Positions 1 through 10,517 of a stretch of DNA of 64,000 nt are shown piece after piece (the stretch's first letter is position 1; each line of letters starts with the position of its first letter). The DNA lies in assembly GCA_000469685.2 (NCBI GenBank), contig LS997565.1, forward strand, positions 48,039,336 to 48,103,335, written 5' to 3'. The notes below the pieces were generated by a model that was not told the DNA's origin, ran no database searches, and worked only from the letters and a program-made list of their open reading frames with translations. The DNA comes from Haemonchus contortus (taxonomy: Eukaryota > Nematoda > Chromadorea > Rhabditida > Trichostrongylidae). Made by a program: the position numbers and the translations under genes.

Positions 1-642
1 CCCAGGGGCCTTACCAACTTGCCGAGAAAGAAAAAAAAACTAGTTAGTAACCAAAAAAACTAACACCAAAAACTATGTATTAAAAACAAATTTTGAAGTC
101 TAATATTTACCTAAAATGTGGTCTAACAAAAAGCTTATAAAGTAGAGAACGATGTACAAAAAAATTAAAATAAAACACAAGCTCACGGGAAGACGACCGG
201 TCGCTGCGCGTGCAGATGTTGTTGATTCTGAGGAAACCGGAATAAAAGCTAAGTAAGGTATCAGTAGTGCTGCTGGGCAACTTTGACTGCAACGACCTAC
301 GTTTGTATAGTAATGTATAGCCCTAAAGACATAGATTATATGCTCAATTGTGTTTTAGCGCTTGGAGGAGATCAAGCCTAATTTCAATCGGAGATCCTTC
401 GAACAATTTCATGATACTGCCCAACCACTAACAATTTTTCAAGCTCCTTTCACTCACTAGCAAGCCTCATGCTAATCTTTCTTTAATCACGTTTGACTCT
501 TCTTTTCTCCGACCTGACCATGATGGGTACCTTCTGCAGAGTTACGACATCATCCCGGCGCCCACCTCAATAGACAGTATTGCACTCCCATCCGGGAACT
601 CATCCACTCTCAGTGCTTCCTTGCCCTGAATCCGCGCAAATA
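1..642 (-). repeat. Third copy of the CR1-like LINE 5' region
   Basis: This stretch is the reverse complement of about 18209-18845 and a direct near-identical copy of about 25937-26576. In those places it is the 5' untranslated and promoter-like region before LINE ORF1. The window therefore probably opens just downstream of another minus-strand LINE whose body lies off the left edge. The small ORF inside it (107-292) is carried along with the repeat and shows no sign of coding. Confidence 0.85.
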
Positions 643-960
643 TAATACTATAAAGAAAAACATCGCCTTATCACTCGGCGATGAGCTGATTGTGTGTGGG
701 TCCAAGAACAAACAGCTGCAATCTGTACTGTCTCGACACTCGTCTGACATGACATCGATCGAGGAGCGGAAAAGCGGATCAAGACAGCAACAGGGCTTCC
801 TCTATGCTCTGATCGTCGAGATTTTAGAAGAGAGGGGGTATCTTCTACCACCTATGGGGGCCATTGAGTATTTCTGAGGGAAAAACTCAGTAACCATTTC
901 TATCGTGAACCATTCCTTTGATAGATAGAATCATCCCTTTGTGAGATAGAATCTAGTGCT
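643..960 (+). repeat. Interspersed repeat unit with a hairpin
   Basis: The unit recurs at 26577-26895 (direct), 8640-8953 (inverted, P1 edge) and, strongly diverged, at 58008-58265 (inverted). Near its outer end a short inverted repeat is visible: CATCGCC and GGCGATG with a 9-base loop (about 661-683). The small ORF 692-877 is conserved only because the copies are recent; the diverged copy at 58 kb does not keep the frame. Class unknown; a non-autonomous element is the simplest reading. Confidence 0.6.
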
Positions 961-1236
961 TACCTACATCAACTTTTTGCCAATGTCAGAGCCATTCTGA
1001 AGCTTGTCTGACGGCCTACTTCGCTCAATGTACACTGCTAATCCACCAAACGTTTTCTCATTGCATGTAGGCTGCGCTCTCTTTCTGTGCTCCCTACCCA
1101 ACCGGAATCTCCCCCCCCCCCCATCAGTCAGATAGGTCTGATCTTGAAGCGAGTCAACAAACACTTCCACATACAGTTTTTCTGATAGAAGCAGCAAATT
1201 CGACTGGAAGAGTGAACGGAGATCTATTTTGTTTAG

Positions 1237-2746
1237 ATATGGATACAGAGAAATGTATTTATCATCGTAGCTATCTAGTATGGTGTATCAATTGCCGCAG
1301 TTGCTTACACTGTAACATCGAAAAATTTGTACACTCAAAATGAAGACGGAACATACAAGTTCCGAGGATTAGATCCAAACGTAGCAATGGTTAGTTTGAA
1401 GCATTTTCGAGAAGTGAAGTGAATTATTGAATTGCTAAGGGTTATTCTGAGTTGAACTCAGTACTGGTTGTGTAAGAAAATTGAACCTCTACTATTGTAC
1501 GAAACAGTCTAATCTTACTTTCAGGACTGGTAATTATGCTTACATTGTGCATAGGAAGAGATCACAGTGCTACATGTTTCTAGAAACTGTAACCTAAGTT
1601 AATCTTATAGCGTAATGTACTTCTTCTTGAAACATAGTAATCAGTGAACCACATAAGTGATTCTTAATGACCTTTCGAAGAAGGAACAGGCAATATCAAT
1701 TTGAACGAACATGCTTGAGTTTTGGAAACACTCACACACAAATGTGATTTCCTGCGCTTTCTATCAGCTTTCAGTGATCAACCGGTTCTTCCTGGAAGAT
1801 AGTGGGAAACTTGCTCTTCTATTTCTCGCACACCAAAGACATGCAAAAAAATGAGCCCAGTAGGGCAGGAGCGAGAAGATGAGCGGGTTTTTAGCTTAGT
1901 GCGCGAGGTATTTCTGCATCTCACTTACCTAGGTGCACCTACCACCCCGAGACCTAGTAAAACATCTTTACCCCCTGGTGCCCACATTTCTTTTCGTCTC
2001 TGATGAAGTGCTAGATTAGCAAGGATTGGCACGTAATCTCGCGTTAATTTTTTGTTATACTAAGACTGTTATGTGTGTTCCCTCCCCCCAACTATATTTT
2101 TGTTTCCTTTGGTTGTCATCCTTTCGTGTGGGGAAAAATAATGAACCAGTTCTGCAATGTATAGAAGAGAGTAACCAAACAGTGCGCCACAAAAAAGACA
2201 TGGACAGTAGAATGTTAGACACACCGTGAATATGTTTTTACAGATCACCGGATGTATTTCTTTGATCATTGGTGTCGTTTGCTTAGTTACAAATTTTGTT
2301 ATGAATGTGAAACTGTTTGTCACATGGCGGAATTTGCTGAAGAATGAAGACAGATCAACTGCGCGCCATACTGAAAAGGTAAGGTAACCAGCTACCACCG
2401 ACACCCTATTCGGCTGCTAGCAGGTGACCGAGTCATGTCTTATGCTAGCTCTAGTTTGCCAGCAAAATAGCTGTAATTGTTAAAGCTGTTTTGATAAGGC
2501 CGGATGAAACTGTAGCGATACGAACATACTCCGGCATACTGACGTCATTGAACCTACATGAAAATTCTACACTTGAAGAATAGTCCTTGAATGGCCTCAA
2601 GTAATGAAAAATGTTTAATTCAGGGTCTACTAATGTACACAGTAATCGCTTTCACTTTGATAATGGTGATGTGCACAGTGGATTTTCTATATGCAGTCTC
2701 TTCCGCGACTAAAAATTATGGACTGTTCACATGGTTGAATGATAGT
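1237..2746 (+). pseudogene. Chemoreceptor (Srg-superfamily) pseudogene, P1 left arm
   Basis: Three exons match the intact receptors at 37-41 kb and 47-53 kb in sequence, length and phase. They are a TM4 exon at 1237-1389 (153 nt, begins IWIQRN, contains TVTSK and NEDGT), a TM5 exon at 2244-2378 (135 nt, ends ARHTEK before GTAAGG) and a TM6 exon at 2624-2746 (123 nt, begins GLLMYTV, donor GTAAGT). The TM4 exon has an in-frame TAG where the paralogs have glutamine. Exons for TM1-TM3 and TM7 are not found. The gene is cut at its 5' side by the repeat edge at about 643. It is closer to the plus-strand receptor than to the minus-strand one. Confidence 0.85.
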
Positions 2747-4348
2747 GTAAGTTTTCTAACCTATCGTTCCTTTAATTTCCATGCTCATTTCACAGTAGCA
2801 GTGTTGTATTAACCGAATCAGCCTACCTAAATTTGGATCACGTACTTTCTCCGTCGTTGAAATGCTGCTCTGCTAGGATTCATAACCACAAAGAAGCATG
2901 TCGCAAATTAGTTGCGTAGGACAATGAGCTCCTCACCTGGGCTGGTGTTGTTATTCTGGCACGCGTCAGTGCGGTCCTCTCTGGAGTAGCCCCAAATTGA
3001 TGCGGGAGCCTACAGAATGAGGGTACTGTAGCAGGTATGTTGTGGCACTCATTGCCTTAATCCACCTGCACCTGCGAACTCTACTACGTCCGGCTGTCCG
3101 TATGGGCGTGCTACCTCTTAAGGTATAAACTACTGACTACATAAATACTGCATGAGATTATAACCCAAAGAGCATTCGATATGGAAGGGACTTGCCCATC
3201 TAAGTATTATCAAAGAAACAAGACATAAATATAATAAAATTCATCTTCATACACGAATGAGCGATATAAAAAACCTACGGGCACGCTTCTTTGTCACCAG
3301 GAGACTTCGGCACCCGCTGCCCTCGGGGAAGGAGACAAGCACAGTGTCCGCGGACGTCTTTGAGGTCCCTTGGTGCGCGCGTTCCCCACGACCTGCAGTT
3401 AACCATAGCTGCCCGGTGGCAGCTAGCAGCCCGTTCTCCGTCCGTGGTACTGGTGCCTGCGATCATTTGTCCCCCTTGCTGACGAGGCCGGTTGACGACG
3501 ATGACTATGCGCTAGGAGAAGAGTCGATCGAGCGATTCTCGACATGGAGAAGAGCGGCAAAGGTGTTGCGTGCACACTTCGCGGCGCCCAATGCCGCGTG
3601 GCAATCGGTGTGAACGGCCCGGAGCGTGATGGGTGGAAACGGTGCTGCGCGTCGAATAATGAGAATGCCATGCGGTAACAGCCCTTTGCATAGATGGAAG
3701 TCGTAGGCTTTACAACAAGCAGGCGCCCTGCTAAATTAGAAGCTGAAGCAGTAACCGTGGACAGGCTAGCTCTCCTGCGCGTACGCTTTGCTTGTAAGTC
3801 CATTCTTCACACAAACCTGGCGTCAGAGAAGAACCCGATGTGAGGAGAATAATGAAGTTGTGACGGAGGGCTCGGTATCAAATTTGCAAAATTGTTGGCG
3901 AATACTCAAGTCATTAATTCTATTCTGTTTAATTTGTCGAGCAGCATTACAGCAGCATTATATCAGCATTAAAATCTTCAAGAGGTAATTTTGAGCAGTT
4001 TTTAGGTGTTCTGGATAAACGATTTTTTGGTCTTTGTGCCTCCGCTTTCTCTGATGCTGTTCTCCGCGGATCTTCGCCACGCTATTCTGAAGGTCTTCCT
4101 CAGAATGAAGTCACCAACTCTTGTTACTCCAGTTTCACGTTCTTTGCGTGGAGGTCAGAGTTTTGTTCAAGGAGCATAGGAAAGATGGAGTTACATAGGA
4201 AAAGAATGGCTGGTGATGAATTTGAGAGCGCGATGGTGGCACCAAGTTCCTTTTCAAAGAAATAGCCCCTATAAAAATTCTTGTGATCAATATTTTTCTG
4301 AATTATTGCTCTGGAAAGTAGCAGTGAATAAGAGATAAGCACAGAATA

Positions 4349-5248
4349 TACGAAACAGCTGGCTTATCGCAAAGATTTGGAAGAAAAGGAAATGTGCAGA
4401 AAGGGGGCAAAAAGAATTGTCCTACGGGCAATAAGCTCCTTCCATAACTCTTTTGGGATACATTTTATTACAAGGAAGAGTTCCGTTTATTGGGCTTGTA
4501 CAACCACGAAACGTTACAGTGATTAAGAATATCATTCGACAACTTTTTAAATTTTCAGAGTAAGAAATGAATGAACTGCGAGCCGATATAGTACAGCATT
4601 AATGAGGAAAAATTACGAAAGCTGAACAATGTTGCGGCGATGTGACGGCGCTCCTGTTGTTGTTCCTTGCATATCTGGAAATCACTATTTATCTCTCCAT
4701 AAAGTATCACATATGATTAACTAGGGCAGAGGTGGCGTAATGGTATGTGCCGCACTATCTTACAGGCACGATCACGGGTTCGAATCCCGGCTCGGTATCC
4801 GCCTAGGCCGACCAAGCCTTTCATCCCTACGGGTCCGCTTTAATGGTACCAGATCAGTCTGGGAGGATAGAATCACTGACTTGTACATCGGCTGGCCACC
4901 GCAAGCCATTGTATAAGCCACATGCGCAATCACTACGCCACTGCGACTATGAATGGAAGTCGACTGCATGAAGATGCATGAATCTCTTGAACAGAACTGT
5001 TTAAGGCCCTAGCTCTTTAGACTTATATAAACAACTGCAATTGAGATGTACGCCATCAAGCACTGAAGTTTTTGAATTAACGTTGAACTATGTTCTCTAG
5101 GAACTGGTTGTATAGGATATTTTGCTCTAAGGTCATGCTCTGAAATTTTCAGACATCATGTCTGAAGGCACAGTAAACGATACTTGAGGTACCTGGTCAT
5201 AGACGAACAATGGCAGTAATAGTCAACTGGACTTAGCATAGGAGATTC
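4349..5248. other. Unique spacer of palindrome P1
   Basis: This 900-base stretch is not palindromic and separates the P1 arms. It holds one tRNA-derived SINE (4724-4990) and otherwise AT-rich sequence with no recognisable gene. A unique spacer of this size argues against the simplest read-through hairpin artefact, which leaves almost no spacer. Confidence 0.7.
4724..4990 (+). repeat. tRNA-derived SINE
   Basis: The head has an A-box-like TGGCGTAATGG and a perfect B box GGTTCGAATCC, as in a tRNA gene. A body shared with other copies follows: CCAAGCCTTTCATCC, then a block ending CTGGGAGGATA, then GGCTGGCCACCGC, then GAATGGAAGTCGA. The same family lies at 45543, 50222, 53245 and 37835, with fragments at 40200 and 60430. 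The tRNA-like head does not fold into a convincing full tRNA here. Confidence 0.8.
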
Positions 5249-8200
5249 TATTCTGTGCTTATCTCTTATTCACTGCTACTTTCCAGAGCAATAATTCAGA
5301 AAAATATTGATCACAAGAATTTTTATAGGGGCTATTTCTTTGAAAAGAAACTCGGTGCCACCATCGCGCTCTCAAATTCATTAACAGCCATTCTTTTCCT
5401 ATGTAACTCCATCTTTCCTATGCTCCTTGAACAAAACTCTGACCTCCACGCAAAGAACGTGAAACTGGAGTAACAAGAGTTGGTGACTTCATTCTGAGGA
5501 AGACCTTCAGAATAGCGTGGCGAAGATCCGCGGAGAACAGCATCAGAGAAAGCGGAGGCACAAAGACCAAAAAATCGTTTATCCAGAACACCTAAAAACT
5601 GCTCAAAATTACCTCTTGAAGGTTGTAATGCTGATATAATGCTGCTGTAATGCTGCTCGACAAATTAAACAGAATAGAATTAATGACTTGAGTATTCGCC
5701 AACAATTTTGCAAATTTGATACCGAGCCCTCCGTCACAACTTCATTATTCTCCTCACATCGGGTTCTTCTCTGACGCCAGGTTTGTGTGAAGAATGGACT
5801 TACAAGCAAAGCGTACGCGCAGGAGAGCTAGCCTGTCCACGGTTACTGCTTCAGCTTCTAATTTAGCAGGGCGCCTGCTTGTTGTAAAGCCTACGACTTC
5901 CATCTATGCAAAGGGCTGTTACCGCATGGCATTCTCATTATTCGACGCGCAGCACCGTTTCCACCCATCACGCTCCGGGCCGTTCACACCGATTGCCACG
6001 CGGCATTGGGCGCCGCGAAGTGTGCACGCAACACCTTTGCCGCTCTTCTCCATGTCGAGAATCGCTCGATCGACTCTTCTCCTAGCGCATAGTCATCGTC
6101 GTCAACCGGCCTCGTCAGCAAGGGGGACAAATGATCGCAGGCACCAGTACCACGGACGGAGAACGGGCTGCTAGCTGCCACCGGGCAGCTATGGTTAACT
6201 GCAGGTCGTGGGGAACGCGCGCACCAAGGGACCTCAAAGACGTCCGCGGACACTGTGCTTGTCTCCTTCCCCGAGGGCAGCGGGTGCCGAAGTCTCCTGG
6301 TGACAAAGAAGCGTGCCCGTAGGTTTTTTATATCGCTCATTCGTGTATGAAGATGAATTTTATTATATTTATGTCTTGTTTCTTTGATAATACTTAGATG
6401 GGCAAGTCCCTTCCATATCGAATGCTCTTTGGGTTATAATCTCATGCAGTATTTATGTAGTCAGTAGTTTATACCTTAAGAGGTAGCACGCCCATACGGA
6501 CAGCCGGACGTAGTAGAGTTCGCAGGTGCAGGTGGATTAAGGCAATGAGTGCCACAACATACCTGCTACAGTACCCTCATTCTGTAGGCTCCCGCATCAA
6601 TTTGGGGCTACTCCAGAGAGGACCGCACTGACGCGTGCCAGAATAACAACACCAGCCCAGGTGAGGAGCTCATTGTCCTACGCAACTAATTTGCGACATG
6701 CTTCTTTGTGGTTATGAATCCTAGCAGAGCAGCATTTCAACGACGGAGAAAGTACGTGATCCAAATTTAGGTAGGCTGATTCGGTTAATACAACACTGCT
6801 ACTGTGAAATGAGCATGGAAATTAAAGGAACGATAGGTTAGAAAACTTACACTATCATTCAACCATGTGAACAGTCCATAATTTTTAGTCGCGGAAGAGA
6901 CTGCATATAGAAAATCCACTGTGCACATCACCATTATCAAAGTGAAAGCGATTACTGTGTACATTAGTAGACCCTGAATTAAACATTTTTCATTACTTGA
7001 GGCCATTCAAGGACTATTCTTCAAGTGTAGAATTTTCATGTAGGTTCAATGACGTCAGTATGCCGGAGTATGTTCGTATCGCTACAGTTTCATCCGGCCT
7101 TATCAAAACAGCTTTAACAATTACAGCTATTTTGCTGGCAAACTAGAGCTAGCATAAGACATGACTCGGTCACCTGCTAGCAGCCGAATAGGGTGTCGGT
7201 GGTAGCTGGTTACCTTACCTTTTCAGTATGGCGCGCAGTTGATCTGTCTTCATTCTTCAGCAAATTCCGCCATGTGACAAACAGTTTCACATTCATAACA
7301 AAATTTGTAACTAAGCAAACGACACCAATGATCAAAGAAATACATCCGGTGATCTGTAAAAACATATTCACGGTGTGTCTAACATTCTACTGTCCATGTC
7401 TTTTTTGTGGCGCACTGTTTGGTTACTCTCTTCTATACATTGCAGAACTGGTTCATTATTTTTCCCCACACGAAAGGATGACAACCAAAGGAAACAAAAA
7501 TATAGTTGGGGGGAGGGAACACACATAACAGTCTTAGTATAACAAAAAATTAACGCGAGATTACGTGCCAATCCTTGCTAATCTAGCACTTCATCAGAGA
7601 CGAAAAGAAATGTGGGCACCAGGGGGTAAAGATGTTTTACTAGGTCTCGGGGTGGTAGGTGCACCTAGGTAAGTGAGATGCAGAAATACCTCGCGCACTA
7701 AGCTAAAAACCCGCTCATCTTCTCGCTCCTGCCCTACTGGGCTCATTTTTTTGCATGTCTTTGGTGTGCGAGAAATAGAAGAGCAAGTTTCCCACTATCT
7801 TCCAGGTAGAACCGGTTGATCACTGAAAGCTGATAGAAAGCGCAGGAAATCACATTTGTGTGTGAGTGTTTCCAAAACTCAAGCATGTTCGTTCAAATTG
7901 ATATTGCCTGTTCCTTCTTCGAAAGGTCATTAAGAATCACTTATGTGGTTCACTGATTACTATGTTTCAAGAAGAAGTACATTACGCTATAAGATTAACT
8001 TAGGTTACAGTTTCTAGAAACATGTAGCACTGTGATCTCTTCCTATGCACAATGTAAGCATAATTACCAGTCCTGAAAGTAAGATTAGACTGTTTCGTAC
8101 AATAGTAGAGGTTCAATTTTCTTACACAACCAGTACTGAGTTCAACTCAGAATAACCCTTAGCAATTCAATAATTCACTTCACTTCTCGAAAATGCTTCA

Positions 8201-8953
8201 AACTAACCATTGCTACGTTTGGATCTAATCCTCGGAACTTGTATGTTCCGTCTTCATTTTGAGTGTACAAATTTTTCGATGTTACAGTGTAAGCAACTGC
8301 GGCAATTGATACACCATACTAGATAGCTACGATGATAAATACATTTCTCTGTATCCATATCTAAACAAAATAGATCTCCGTTCACTCTTCCAGTCGAATT
8401 TGCTGCTTCTATCAGAAAAACTGTATGTGGAAGTGTTTGTTGACTCGCTTCAAGATCAGACCTATCTGACTGATGGGGGGGGGGGAGATTCCGGTTGGGT
8501 AGGGAGCACAGAAAGAGAGCGCAGCCTACATGCAATGAGAAAACGTTTGGTGGATTAGCAGTGTACATTGAGCGAAGTAGGCCGTCAGACAAGCTTCAGA
8601 ATGGCTCTGACATTGGCAAAAAGTTGATGTAGGTAAGCACTAGATTCTATCTCTCAAAGGGATGATTCTATCTATCAAAGGAATGGTTCACGATAGAAAT
8701 GGTTACTGAGTTTTTCCCTCAGAAATACTCAATGGCCCCCATAGGTGGTAGAAGATACCCCCTCTCTTCTAAAATCTCGACGATCAGAGCATAGAGGAAG
8801 CCCTGTTGCTGTCTTGATCCGCTTTTCCGCTCCTCGATCGATGTCATGTCAGACGAGTGTCGAGACAGTACAGATTGCAGCTGTTTGTTCTTGGACCCAC
8901 ACACAATCAGCTCATCGCCGAGTGATAAGGCGATGTTTTTCTTTATAGTATTA
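5249..8953 (-). repeat. Palindrome P1, right arm
   Basis: Inverted near-identical copy of 643-4348. The few differences include substitutions in the stretch matching about 4210-4250 and in the stretch matching about 3970. At the outer edge the match stops at 8953. Beyond it the flank differs completely from the LINE sequence that flanks the left arm, so the duplication endpoint lies here. Confidence 0.92.
6851..8360 (-). pseudogene. Chemoreceptor pseudogene, P1 right arm
   Basis: Mirror copy of the left-arm pseudogene. The TM4 exon is at 8208-8360, TM5 at 7219-7353 and TM6 at 6851-6973, all on the minus strand with the same splice sites. It carries the same in-frame TAG in the TM4 exon. The two pseudogenes therefore lie tail to tail around the spacer, and the nonsense mutation predates the inverted duplication. 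Confidence 0.85.
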
Positions 8954-9400
8954 CCAGTTGAGCTGCGCACGGTATTGTGCGCGTTTCATGACCTTCGATA
9001 AAAGGACTCTCTCAGAGATAACTCTAAGCGGATGTATTCTAGTAGCTCAGAAAAGGAGTCCATCAACAGTGGATTAATAACGACTTTTTTCTGCAATAAT
9101 CGGATCGCTTCTCCTTCAAATCGTAAAAATAGCCCGTCGCCTACGTTTCCTGCAAATTTGGATGCCCTGGTTTAGTTGAACAGGGGGGAGGGGGGGTGGG
9201 GGGGGGAAATATTTTCGGCTAAACACACACACACACATACACTTCGTGAGCGCCTCACCCATCATGAATTTAGTTCGGCTCAACTTATTTGTTCAAAAAA
9301 GCAGTTGGGCTGCGCACGATACCGTGCGCGTCTAATGGCTCCTCATAAATGGATTTCCTTGAGGATAACCTGAGGCGCAATGGTTTGGCAACTCAGTAAC
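8954..9400. repeat. Two diverged hairpin repeat units
   Basis: A short motif with a strong hairpin occurs twice: GCGCAC/GTGCGC at 8965-8982 and GCGCACG/CGTGCGC at 9312-9329. Each is preceded by TTGAGCT or TTGGGCT and followed by weakly similar sequence. Between them lie a G-run (about 9183-9208) and a CA microsatellite (about 9223-9240). The shared CTCAGTAACC at about 9391 links this stretch to the P1-edge repeat. No gene is visible. Confidence 0.55.
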
Positions 9401-10517
9401 CGTTCTCTCCCAAAAAATGGGAGGGAGCTGTTTTTCCACCGCAACTAATAACGTCATAAGCCGTCTACCGAAATCATTTATTCCTAGTGGATTGCACTTG
9501 AGTATCGTGAAAGTTTGTTATAACCTCCCTGTACTAACCTAGACAATCCTGAGAATCGAAAAAAGGTCTCGAGTTCATATTCAGTTTAATTGTCGCCACT
9601 GTTGAAATACCTGTACTACGCTGAAGATATAATGAGAACTCATTTCCACTTGCATTCATCCATACTTGTCAGAGTGGGCATTTGATAACATAGCATTCGG
9701 CTATCCCCTAGGTCCATTATTTCCTTTACTGAACTTTCAGGCAAAATTCATGTTAAGCATGTAAACGCAAAGGTTGTACAGAAATGTTCATCTTCAGAAA
9801 TTTTCAAAACATTTTGACCTAGCTAAACAGTAAATCTCTAGAGGTACGTGGAGTTTGTGAAGGATTAAATCGTCAAATAATATTGATTCCTGTCATGAAC
9901 ATATCATTCACTCTGCTGGTGGAGTAGTGCAGCTTTCTCCATCCGGAGTCATCGAGCGCAACATTCGAGGTGGTTCTTTCAGCAATAAATTCAGAGCAGA
10001 GAGAATACAAATCACAGTGAATAGTCGACTTCTTATTGAAGCAATTAGACCGCTTCTAGAGCGTAAACTTTCTCTTGATCTTTGGAATCAGGTTTCCAAA
10101 CATCACCCTCTCGTGTTTCGTATGACCTTCAAAAAACAGTTGTACAAAAGGGTATATATTATTTGTTGGTTTTCGATCGACGTATTTTGTAGCAGCAAAA
10201 AGTACTATGAAATGAAGTTTTTGAGTAGAGCAGAAACAATGGCGGCGGAAGGTACATGGAACTGAAAACATATGGTTGACTATATGGTCAGCCCTACAAA
10301 GTTAGTAATAACGTTGTTGTTAGTTTTGTGTGCTAAGTCGAAAAGGAAAGGGATAAATGGACACGAACCTGATTATGATACTTTTGTCGTCGTTGCATCA
10401 TTTTCGTCTGATGTGATGAGGCGAAATTTTGCAGATAATGATGATCGGGTAGAATGCAATAATTTGATATGGCAGAGTTTTTAGGTGTTTGGTAGTAGTT
10501 CGAATCAAATACCTTTT
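9401..10517. other. No confident gene; possible Helitron 3' flank
   Basis: Two open frames occur on the plus strand, 9927-10265 (112 codons) and 10272-10484 (70 codons with a hydrophobic segment ITLLLVLC). Neither resembles a family I recognise, and no clear splice sites frame them. The Helitron 3' end should lie here or to the left, but I could not find a convincing CTRR end with its hairpin. Confidence 0.3.

Larger units (their letters stand above)
643..4348 (+). repeat. Palindrome P1, left arm
   Basis: Positions x in this arm match positions of about 9597 minus x on the opposite strand in 5249-8953. The match holds over 3.7 kb with only scattered substitutions and homopolymer-length changes, for example the C-run near 1111. 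The arm holds a repeat unit at its outer edge (643-960), three exons of a chemoreceptor pseudogene, a GC-rich stretch (about 3270-3640) and AT-rich sequence. The overlapping ORFs at 3257-3613 and 3423-3803 lie in the GC-rich stretch and are best read as chance ORFs. The rest of the arm shows no gene. Confidence 0.92.

Noticed and set aside
3257..3803. Overlapping ORFs of 118 and 126 codons, present on both P1 arms
   Set aside because: They lie on opposite strands in a GC-rich stretch, recur only because the arms are copies, and show no domain, splice context or codon pattern of a gene.
4724..4800. A tRNA gene
   Set aside because: The B box is perfect, but the arms do not pair into a full cloverleaf and the same head occurs in several SINE copies.
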